A stretch of 14,304 nt of DNA from an uncultured Opitutia bacterium (GTDB taxonomy: Bacteria; Verrucomicrobiota; Verrucomicrobiia; Opitutales; UBA953): the NCBI GenBank assembly GCA_903895475.1, contig CAITUF010000152.1:1-14304 (forward strand). The letters are read 5' to 3'. Under the pieces are notes generated by a model. The model ran no database searches, was not told the DNA's origin, and saw nothing but the letters and a program-made list of their open reading frames with translations. The translations under genes were made by a program, and so were the position numbers. Positions 1 to 6,476 of the stretch are shown here, in pieces (within the stretch, counting starts at the first letter, position 1; the number at the start of each line of letters is the position of its first letter).

Positions 1-3000
1 GATGGCGCGCTCCGCGTCAGCGGGGAAGGCTACGGCAGCATGGTCACGAAAGGCGCCTTTAAGGACTATCACCTCGTCTGTGATTTCAAGTGGGGTGAGA
101 AGACCTGGGGTAGCCGCACGAAGCGCTCCCGCGATAACGGAATCTTGGTGCACTGCTTCGGCCCGGTCGGCGCCCAGGGCGGCGCTTGGATGGCGAGCAT
201 CGAGGCTCAGATCATCGAAGGCGGTGTCGGCGATATCCTCGTGCTCAGCGCCCGAACCGCCGACGGGATTCCTTTGCCAGTTTCGATCAGTGCCGAGTTG
301 GGCCGTGATCGCGACAAGGAAGCGATTTGGACTCCGGGTGCACCCCGCGTGACCATGACGGGCGGCCGCCTTAACTGGCAGCACCGCGACGTCGATTGGA
401 AGGACAACCTGGGTTACCGCGGACGTGCCGATGTCGAATCGCCTTTCGGTGAATGGACGCGTTTTGAGATCATCGCCAAGGGCGACACGCTGGAGTATTA
501 TACCAACGGCGTCCTCGTGAACCGCGCCTTCGAGTGCAAACCCAGCGGTGGCCGTATCCTCCTGCAGACCGAAGCCGCCGAGATGTTCGTGCGTCGTTAC
601 GAGCTGCATCCGCTGGGTACGTTCACTGAAAAGTGGACGCCCGCCCCGGCTGCGCCCAAGAAGACCACCGCCGCGCCCGCCGCTGAACCGGTGCGGGCCA
701 AAGGCGTACCGGCCTATGTGGCTCGTCCGGTCGAGATGACCTTGGCAAAGGGGCAGGGAGCCGGCGTGGCGCCGTCCGCTAAGCTTCCTGCGGGCTTTGA
801 GCTCATCAACGCGGTCCCCGCTGGGATGGTCGCTCACCCGACCCTGGGATGCGTCGATGCGCGTGGCCGACTGTTTGTCGGCGACTCGCCAGGCGTGGCG
901 TGGGGCGTCGGCCAGCACGAGAAAGAGCAGGCGGGTCGCATCGTCATGTTGGAAGACCGCGACAGCGATGGCGTCTTCGACCGGAGCACGGTCTTTGCGG
1001 ATCGCCTGACTGTCCCGAAGGGTGCCTGCTGGGCGAACGGTGCACTCTATGTCGCTTCGCCTCCAGGTATCTGGAAGTTCACGGATACGAATGATGATGG
1101 CGTCGCCGAGAAGCGTGAGCTCCTTGTCGGTGGCTTCCAGTGGAGTGCCAATGGTGCCGACGTGCATGGCCCTTGGTTACACCCCGATGGTCGCCTCTAT
1201 TGGACGCATGGTCGCAAGGGACATGAAGTGAAGCAGCAGGACGGCACCTTGGTGCACAAAGGCTTGGCCAGTGGAGTATGGTCGATGCGCCTCGATGGCT
1301 CGGACGTGCGCTGGCACTCGCTCATCTGCGGGGACAACCCGACTGGCCTAGCGTTCGCCCCAACCGGCGAGATCTTTGGGACCTGTAATCTTTATAATGG
1401 TGTCCCGCGGCACGACACCATCGGCCAGTGGCAGCTCGGCGGCATCTACACCCGCCCCGATTTTTTACACATCGTCGCCGATCAGCTCCGGACGCACGAG
1501 AAGATGCCCTTGGTCGCCAACCTGGGCCATATTGTTCCCAGCGGTTGTGCCTTGTGGTCACGGGCTAATGAGCTCGCTCCCGCCCTCGCTGCTTCCGCTG
1601 AAAATCTCCACCTCATGGTTTCGCTCTACAACTCGCAGAAGGTCATCCGTCTTGAACTCCAGAAGGAAGGCGCCGGTTACCGCGCCTCCGAACACGAATT
1701 TCTTAGCCTCACCAAGACGGGCGCCCACCTCACCGACGTTGTCGAAGCTCCGGACGGTTCGCTCCTCGTGCTGGATACGGGCACCTGGTATCCCCATTGC
1801 CCCTCTAGTCTGCTGAACTCGGCGAACGTACCGGGCGGCATTTATCGCGTTCGCCCCATCAAGCCCGTGGCCTTGGCGTCGGCGAAGCCCTCCCCTTATC
1901 GCGAGCTGACCGACGAGGATATTGCCCGCGACTTGGCGTCGGCCGATCCCGCGTTGGCCCGGCGAGCTTGCGAGCAGCTGACCTTTCGTCTGGTGGGCAC
2001 ACCCGCCGCCCGGGCTGCCTTATTGTCACTGCTAGACAAGCCGCTGGATCCTTTCCTTGAGCATGCGGCCGAATATGCCGCCATGAAGACGCAGGCCTTT
2101 AGTGTGAAGGAACTCCAAGCCGCAACTTCACCACGGCAACAGGCCCGCCTTCTGCGGATTCTTTCGCAAGTCACCACGAAGCCGGCTGAGCTCGCAGCGG
2201 TCTATGATTTTGCGGCGACCAGCTTGGATGCTGCGGAGCCAGCCTTGGCTACGAATGCCGCCGCTGCCCTCGGCAAGGCTGCGAATGCCGATACCCGTGT
2301 TGCCAAGGTCTTCATTGCCTGGCTGGCCGAAACTAAGATGTCCGACCGACGTCTCCTGGCTTTTGAACGGCTGGGGACCTCGCTGGCCAGTGGCCCAGAG
2401 CTATCAAAGGTCTTAGCGACCGCGCTCACTCAGCAAGGGCCCGTGCGACAGGTGGCATTGAAGGCCATCGCAAACTCCACTGGCAAATTACCGGATCAAC
2501 AGTGGCGCCCAGCTTTGCTCGGCCTCCTTGATACGGAGGTGAGCCCCGTACTCTTTGAGGCCATCAGCCGCGTGAAGCACCGTAGTTTTGACGCTCGCCT
2601 CAACGCGTTTGCCGCCGACAAGTCGCGGGCAGCTACTCTGCGCCTACGGGCACTCTTGGCGCTTTCAGATGCTGGTAGTAAACTGAGTCCGGCCGCCTTC
2701 GACCTACTCTTGGAATTACTTGCTGACGCTGGGCAAGCCGGCCCGCGGATTGAAGCCAGTCGCCGCTTGGCGGAGGCCCAACTCAACGATGCGCAACTGG
2801 ACCGCTTCCTCCCTGTGCTCATGCAGGCTGGTCCGATTGAGCAGGGCGACTTCCTGCAGCACCTGAAGAAATATGCACCCGAACAAGGTAAACGCATTGC
2901 TGCGGCTTTTGCCCAGTCGTCACAACTCGGGACCCTGCGTCCTGACGAAGTGCGCGTGGCCTTCGCTAAGTGGCCGCGGACCGTGTTTGAAGTCATGGAG

Positions 3001-3498
3001 CCGGCGTTCAACGCAGCTCTAGCCGCCACCGAGGCCAAGAAGTCCAAGCTCGATGCCTGGGCCCAAGAAGCGGCCCGTAGCGGCCGACCGGAAGCGGGTG
3101 CCAAGCACTTTGCCGCGGGCAAGGGGGCCTGCCTGGCCTGTCACCAAGTGGGCGAAGTTGGGCGAGCCCTTGGTCCCAACCTCTCCCGTATCGGGGCGAT
3201 CCGCACCGAGCGGGAACTCATCGAAAGCATCCTCTTTCCCGGGAACACCATTGCGCGGGATTACGAGCTCCATGCCGTTGTCACCTCCGATGGGCGTAAC
3301 CACCTCGGCCTGATTAAGTCCCGTGGTGCCGACGGGCTCGTGCTGATGGATGCGGCTGGCCAACTCCAGACCTTGCCGGCTGCCAGCGTGGTGAGCGAGA
3401 CCCAGGTGGAAACTAGCCTCATGCCCGGAGGGCTGGACGCCGCTTTCACCCCTGCCGAGTTGGCGGACCTGGTTGCTTGGTTGCGGTCGCTGCGGTAA
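1..3498 (+). CDS. PVC-type CxxCH cytochrome protein with DUF1080 domain (5' partial)
   Basis: The frame is open from the first base, so the start and any signal peptide lie upstream; the ATG at 40 is internal. Counting codons from base 1, codons 1-210 resemble DUF1080 (3-keto-disaccharide hydrolase / GH16-like concanavalin fold). A Pro/Ala-rich linker follows. Codons about 261-620 match the PVC membrane-bound dehydrogenase beta-propeller, with Asp-rich calcium-type loops (DRDSDGVFD and DTNDDGVAE). Codons about 630-1020 are Ala/Leu-rich helical repeats of HEAT type. The C-terminal part is a cytochrome c domain with haem motif CLACH (codons 1044-1048) and a likely distal Met in SLMPGGL (codon 1141). 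Covalent haem requires export, so the protein probably acts in the periplasm or outer envelope. The family is expanded in Planctomycetes and Verrucomicrobia and is thought to act in sugar or polysaccharide oxidation; the substrate is unknown. Family assignment is secure, function is inferred. Confidence 0.93.
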   Translation, partial: DGALRVSGEGYGSMVTKGAFKDYHLVCDFKWGEKTWGSRTKRSRDNGILVHCFGPVGAQGGAWMASIEAQIIEGGVGDILVLSARTADGIPLPVSISAELGRDRDKEAIWTPGAPRVTMTGGRLNWQHRDVDWKDNLGYRGRADVESPFGEWTRFEIIAKGDTLEYYTNGVLVNRAFECKPSGGRILLQTEAAEMFVRRYELHPLGTFTEKWTPAPAAPKKTTAAPAAEPVRAKGVPAYVARPVEMTLAKGQGAGVAPSAKLPAGFELINAVPAGMVAHPTLGCVDARGRLFVGDSPGVAWGVGQHEKEQAGRIVMLEDRDSDGVFDRSTVFADRLTVPKGACWANGALYVASPPGIWKFTDTNDDGVAEKRELLVGGFQWSANGADVHGPWLHPDGRLYWTHGRKGHEVKQQDGTLVHKGLASGVWSMRLDGSDVRWHSLICGDNPTGLAFAPTGEIFGTCNLYNGVPRHDTIGQWQLGGIYTRPDFLHIVADQLRTHEKMPLVANLGHIVPSGCALWSRANELAPALAASAENLHLMVSLYNSQKVIRLELQKEGAGYRASEHEFLSLTKTGAHLTDVVEAPDGSLLVLDTGTWYPHCPSSLLNSANVPGGIYRVRPIKPVALASAKPSPYRELTDEDIARDLASADPALARRACEQLTFRLVGTPAARAALLSLLDKPLDPFLEHAAEYAAMKTQAFSVKELQAATSPRQQARLLRILSQVTTKPAELAAVYDFAATSLDAAEPALATNAAAALGKAANADTRVAKVFIAWLAETKMSDRRLLAFERLGTSLASGPELSKVLATALTQQGPVRQVALKAIANSTGKLPDQQWRPALLGLLDTEVSPVLFEAISRVKHRSFDARLNAFAADKSRAATLRLRALLALSDAGSKLSPAAFDLLLELLADAGQAGPRIEASRRLAEAQLNDAQLDRFLPVLMQAGPIEQGDFLQHLKKYAPEQGKRIAAAFAQSSQLGTLRPDEVRVAFAKWPRTVFEVMEPAFNAALAATEAKKSKLDAWAQEAARSGRPEAGAKHFAAGKGACLACHQVGEVGRALGPNLSRIGAIRTERELIESILFPGNTIARDYELHAVVTSDGRNHLGLIKSRGADGLVLMDAAGQLQTLPAASVVSETQVETSLMPGGLDAAFTPAELADLVAWLRSLR

Positions 3499-3507
3499 GG
3501 CTCAACG

Positions 3508-3559
3508 TTGTAAGAGTCTACAATACGAGACGCTTGACCTAGGGGGCGGGTTGGATAAT
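3508..3559 (+). promoter_or_regulatory. Possible promoter and dyad upstream of the halogenase gene
   Basis: In the 93-bp gap before the halogenase gene, TTGTA (3508-3512) and TACAA (3519-3523) form a perfect 5-bp dyad around 6 bases, a possible operator. Just downstream TTGACC (3534-3539) resembles a -35 box and GATAAT (3554-3559) a -10 box, but the 14-bp spacer is short for sigma-70. No terminator is visible after the upstream gene, so read-through is also possible. Weak, pattern-based call. Confidence 0.2.
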
Positions 3560-3591
3560 TTCGGGAACGTCGCCACCCCGCGATAACCCCT

Positions 3592-5097
3592 ATGATTAAG
3601 GATGTGCTCATCCTTGGCGGCGGAACCGCAGGCTTCTTCATGGCTGCCAGCCTGAAGACCCACCACCCATGCTTACGGGTGCGGGTGGTGCGTAGTCCGA
3701 CGCTGGGTATTATTGGGGTGGGCGAGGGGAGTACCACGGATCTCTTACGGTTTATCCATGGGTTCTTACGCGTCCCTCCCGCCGAATTTTATCGGGCGGT
3801 GAAGCCCTCGCTCAAGCTCGGCATCAAGTTCCTCTGGGGGAAAGAAGACTATCACTACACCTTCACCGGGGCCTTGCGGCAGAAGTTTGAACCCTCGGGG
3901 GTGCCGATTGGCTTCGCTTGCGATGAGACCTTGGCCGACGTCGACGTCCATACCTCCTTGATGGCTGCGGGGAAGGTCTTCCCGCGGAGCCCGGAGGGCC
4001 CCTGGCCGCTGGTGAACCCCACCGTGGGTTATCATATCGAGAACGCTGAACTCGTTACTTGGTTGGAAAGCCACGCCGCTAAACTGGGTATCGAAGTGAT
4101 TGATGGTGACCTCGCCTCGGTCGAACAGGCCGGCGGGGAGATCCAGGCCTTACACCTCAAAGACGGCCAGCGCCTCGCGGCAGATTTCTTCGTCGATGCC
4201 TCGGGCTTCCGTGCCGAGTTGATTGGTAAAGCCCTCGGCACGCCCTTCATCAGCTACGCGGACTCACTCTTTTGCGACAAGGCCGTCGTCGGCGGTTGGG
4301 CACGCACGACGGAACCCATTCTGCCCTATACGACGGCTGAGACTATGGAGGCTGGGTGGGCTTGGCAGATTGAGCATCCGGGACGGATCAACCGCGGCTA
4401 TGTCTATTGCTCGCAGTTTATTTCGGATGCGGACGCGGAGGCGGAATTCCGAGCGAAGAATCCTAAGGTGGGACCCACGCGTATCGTCCCCTTCGTGCCG
4501 GGACGTTACGCCCACCAATGGGTGGGTAATGTCTTTGCGGTGGGCAATGCCGCTGGTTTCGTCGAGCCCCTCGAGGCGACCTCATTACTTTGCATTGCGC
4601 ACGAGTGTCGCTTCCTGACGATTGCGCTCGCGGAGGGTGGTTTGAAGAAGAACGACAGTATGCGGGAAACCACGGACCACTTGTGTGGTCGCCTCTGGGA
4701 TGAGATTCGGGATTTCTTGGCCGTTCATTATCGTTTCAATCAACGGGCGGACACCCCGTTCTGGCGGCATTGTCGCGCGCACGTCGCGTTGCATGGCGCC
4801 CAGCGTATGGTCGACTTTTATCGCGAGAACGGCCCCACCTTCTGCTTGGAGGTCGAGTTACTCGCTCCCGCCCAGAGTATCTTCCAATTGGAAGGATTCT
4901 GGCTTCACCTCGTGGCTATGGGCGTGCCGCATGCGCGGACGGACCGGCTGACGCCAGCGGAGCGACAGTGGTGGGTCAGCCAGCGAGCGAGCAATCGAGG
5001 GAGCGCAGCGACCGGCCTGACGGTGGAAGAGTCGTTAAAAGTCCTGCACGACCCACGTTGGAGCTGGCGGCCGGACTTCTATAAGGACGTCCACTGA
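3592..5097 (+). CDS. Flavin-dependent halogenase, tryptophan-halogenase family
   Basis: 501 aa, the usual family size. Such enzymes use FADH2, oxygen and halide to form hypohalous acid, which a catalytic lysine delivers to an electron-rich substrate. Visible motifs: the FAD-binding GGGTAG (residues 9-14), GVGEGS (42-47), the likely catalytic Lys75 in SLKLG (equivalent to the Lys in TFKLG of PrnA and RebH), and the GFVEPLEATS segment with the likely catalytic Glu328. The WxWxIP signature is present only as WAWQIE (256-261), and the chloride-site LESTG of classical enzymes reads LEATS. These changes suggest a non-tryptophan substrate or altered halide handling. No flavin reductase, NRPS/PKS or TonB receptor gene lies beside it, so it is an orphan here. 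The ATG at 3592 lacks a Shine-Dalgarno sequence but places the FAD motif at the expected distance from the N-terminus. Confidence 0.88.
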   Translation: MIKDVLILGGGTAGFFMAASLKTHHPCLRVRVVRSPTLGIIGVGEGSTTDLLRFIHGFLRVPPAEFYRAVKPSLKLGIKFLWGKEDYHYTFTGALRQKFEPSGVPIGFACDETLADVDVHTSLMAAGKVFPRSPEGPWPLVNPTVGYHIENAELVTWLESHAAKLGIEVIDGDLASVEQAGGEIQALHLKDGQRLAADFFVDASGFRAELIGKALGTPFISYADSLFCDKAVVGGWARTTEPILPYTTAETMEAGWAWQIEHPGRINRGYVYCSQFISDADAEAEFRAKNPKVGPTRIVPFVPGRYAHQWVGNVFAVGNAAGFVEPLEATSLLCIAHECRFLTIALAEGGLKKNDSMRETTDHLCGRLWDEIRDFLAVHYRFNQRADTPFWRHCRAHVALHGAQRMVDFYRENGPTFCLEVELLAPAQSIFQLEGFWLHLVAMGVPHARTDRLTPAERQWWVSQRASNRGSAATGLTVEESLKVLHDPRWSWRPDFYKDVH

Positions 5098-5108
5098 GGC
5101 CTCGGTCT

Positions 5109-5354
5109 TTACCAGAGCAAGGCCAGGAGGCCGGCAGCGGGTACCGCTAAGAGCACGAGTAGGCAGCTCCCGCGGCGGTCGTCGCTGTCGTCTTGATCGG
5201 CGTTATCCAAGGCATACTGATCTTCGTCGAAGCTCCCGGGCTCTTGGTCATGATCGCGGTCGTTCTCATGGTCGCCGCCGTCGTCTAGGGTGTCGTCGTC
5301 TAGGGTGTCGTCGTCTAGGGTGTCGTCGTCCGGGGTGTCGTTATCGTCGCGCAT
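5109..5354 (-). CDS. Small acidic protein with C-terminal membrane anchor, unknown function
   Basis: 81 aa from the ATG at 5354. The N-terminal two thirds is extremely Asp-rich, with (DDDTL)-type repeats, and lies before a hydrophobic stretch of about 18 residues (CLLVLLAVPAAGLLALLW) that runs to the C-terminus. This suggests a tail-anchored membrane protein with an acidic soluble domain, possibly cation-binding; no family is recognised. A longer version starting at GTG 5450 would add 32 residues and has a GAGG about 9 bases upstream, but it would leave only 14 bp to the divergent glycosyltransferase start, so the shorter start is preferred. The gene is convergent with the halogenase gene, whose stop is 11 bp away. 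Being short and low in complexity, it is only moderately certain to be real; the membrane segment at the end argues for it. Confidence 0.55.
   Translation of the reverse strand: MRDDNDTPDDDTLDDDTLDDDTLDDGGDHENDRDHDQEPGSFDEDQYALDNADQDDSDDRRGSCLLVLLAVPAAGLLALLW
5280..5336 (-). repeat. 15-bp tandem repeat inside the acidic protein gene
   Basis: On the plus strand the unit GTCGTCGTCTAGGGT occurs exactly at 5292-5306 and 5307-5321, with a partial copy (12 bases) at 5280-5291 and a one-base variant at 5322-5336. Each unit encodes DDDTL or, in the variant, DDDTP. The period is a multiple of three, so copy-number change keeps the frame. Confidence 0.9.
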
Positions 5355-5464
5355 GCCAAGGACTTTACCCAAAGCCTGGCGGTCTGCAAGGGGCGGAAAG
5401 GTCGCTCCAGGGTGCGGTTTACTCTGGAGGATTAGCGATTCCTCGCCCACGATAGGGACCTCGT

Positions 5465-6196
5465 ATGGCTACCGTCCTTTGCATGAAGTGGGGCACCAAG
5501 TATGGTCCCGAATACGTCAATCGTCTCCATTCGATGGTGCAGCGGCATCTCACAATCCCGCATCGCTTCGTCTGCCTGACTGATAACAAGGATGGCCTGA
5601 ATCCAGGCATCGAGACTTTCGCGATCCCGAGCCTCAAGTTGCCAGCGGGCGCCCCGGAGCGCGGCTGGACTAAGCTCGTCTCCTTTTCGCCCGACCTCAG
5701 CGCTCCAGGCGGTCCGGAACTGAAGGGTGAAATCCTCTTCCTCGATATCGACATCGTTATCGTCGGCAACATGGATGCCTTCTTCCAGCAGCCGGGAGAG
5801 TTCTTGATTATCCGCGACTGGCAGAAGGGCGATATCACCGGTAACTCCTCTGTCTACCGCTGGACCGCAGGCGCACACCCCGAGGTGTTGGAGTATTTCC
5901 GCGCGAATCTGGAAGCCGTTCGGAAGCGCCATCGCAACGAACAGGAGTTCCTCACTGCGCACTTAAGCGGGCAGGGGAAGGTCGGCTATTGGCCCGAGAC
6001 TTGGTGCCGCAGTTTCAAGCGCCATTGCGTGAAGTATTTCCCCTTCTCCTTCTTTCAGACGCCCGCGATTCCAGAGGGCGCTAAGATTGTTGTCTTCCAT
6101 GGCGTGCCCAATCCACCGGACGCCTTGGTCGGTCGGAGTGGCAAGTGGTATCGTCGGGTCCTGCCGACCCCTTGGATCGCGGATAATTGGAAATAA
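5465..6196 (+). CDS. Small glycosyltransferase with a DxD motif
   Basis: 243 aa. The N-terminus (VLCMKWGTKYGPEYVNRL) and following RFVCLTDN are typical of a family of small bacterial glycosyltransferases with a GT-A-like fold. The DID at residues 94-96, inside a hydrophobic strand (EILFLDIDIVIVGN), fits the metal and nucleotide-sugar binding DxD motif. The later part contains a conserved-looking Trp/His-rich segment (WCRSFKRHC, then IVVFHGVPNP). No signal peptide or membrane segment is visible, so the enzyme is probably cytoplasmic, transferring a sugar from a nucleotide donor to an unknown acceptor. The ATG at 5465 sets the family-like start; only a weak AGGGA precedes it. No other polysaccharide genes lie nearby, so its pathway cannot be deduced. 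It is convergent with the unknown gene ending at 6477. Confidence 0.8.
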   Translation: MATVLCMKWGTKYGPEYVNRLHSMVQRHLTIPHRFVCLTDNKDGLNPGIETFAIPSLKLPAGAPERGWTKLVSFSPDLSAPGGPELKGEILFLDIDIVIVGNMDAFFQQPGEFLIIRDWQKGDITGNSSVYRWTAGAHPEVLEYFRANLEAVRKRHRNEQEFLTAHLSGQGKVGYWPETWCRSFKRHCVKYFPFSFFQTPAIPEGAKIVVFHGVPNPPDALVGRSGKWYRRVLPTPWIADNWK

Positions 6197-6202
6197 GGAA
6201 GG

Positions 6203-6271
6203 GTCGGAGGAGAGTCGGAAAGAGTCGGAGGAGAGTCGGGAAGGGTCGGAAAGAGCAGGAGAAGAATCGGG
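6203..6271 (+). repeat. Purine-rich 21-bp tandem repeat built from 10/11-bp half units
   Basis: Starting 6 bp after the glycosyltransferase stop, GTCGGA or a close variant recurs at 6203, 6214, 6224, 6235, 6245, 6255 and 6266. Spacings are 11, 10, 11, 10, 10 and 11 bases, so the array is about three 21-bp units, each a duplicated half, with one strand almost pure purine between the TC dinucleotides. The last copy runs into the GTAG that opens the REP-like arm at 6271. Confidence 0.85.
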
Positions 6272-6390
6272 TAGGGGCGCGACTGCGTCGCGTCCGTGGG
6301 CGGCTGGACGTGTGGTGACTTGTAGCTGAGCCAAATCCCGATGAGTCCCGTCTGCGGTCTCGAGCGGACGCCACGCAGTGGCGCCCCTAC
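6271..6390. repeat. REPIN-like element: two inverted REP sequences
   Basis: The 26-bp arms at 6271-6296 (plus) and 6365-6390 (minus) match at 24 of 26 positions when one is reverse-complemented; one more base pair extends the inverted repeat on the outside (6270/6391). Each arm read 5' to 3' begins with GTAG, the tetranucleotide typical of REP elements, followed by a foldback hairpin of about 9 bp with loop TGC and one G-T wobble. The left stem is GCGAC-TGC-GTCGC and the right one GCCAC-TGC-GTGGC: the only two differences between arms are partners in the stem and preserve pairing. The 68 bp between arms (6297-6364) holds no recognisable gene. RAYT transposases mobilise such elements in other bacteria; none is encoded here. 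Confidence 0.75.
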
Positions 6391-6411
6391 CTCGAGGCAT
6401 AGCTGACCAAG

Positions 6412-6448
6412 GCAAGAAACAAGAAGGGCAGCACGTGGTGCTGCCCTT
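6412..6448 (-). terminator. Intrinsic terminator of the minus-strand unknown gene
   Basis: AAGGGCAGCAC (6424-6434) and GTGCTGCCCTT (6438-6448) form a perfect 11-bp stem with a 3-base loop. On the minus strand the hairpin is followed by the T-rich CTTGTTTCTT, fitting rho-independent termination 29 bp after the stop codon at 6477. Confidence 0.8.
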
Positions 6449-6476
6449 ATCTTCCGAAAGTACTGCGCGCTTTCGC

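Noticed and set aside
6455..6475. CGAAAG-N9-CTTTCG inverted repeat just after the unknown gene stop
   Set aside because: The stem is only 6 bp with a 9-base loop and no T tract; the 11-bp hairpin at 6424-6448 is the convincing terminator.
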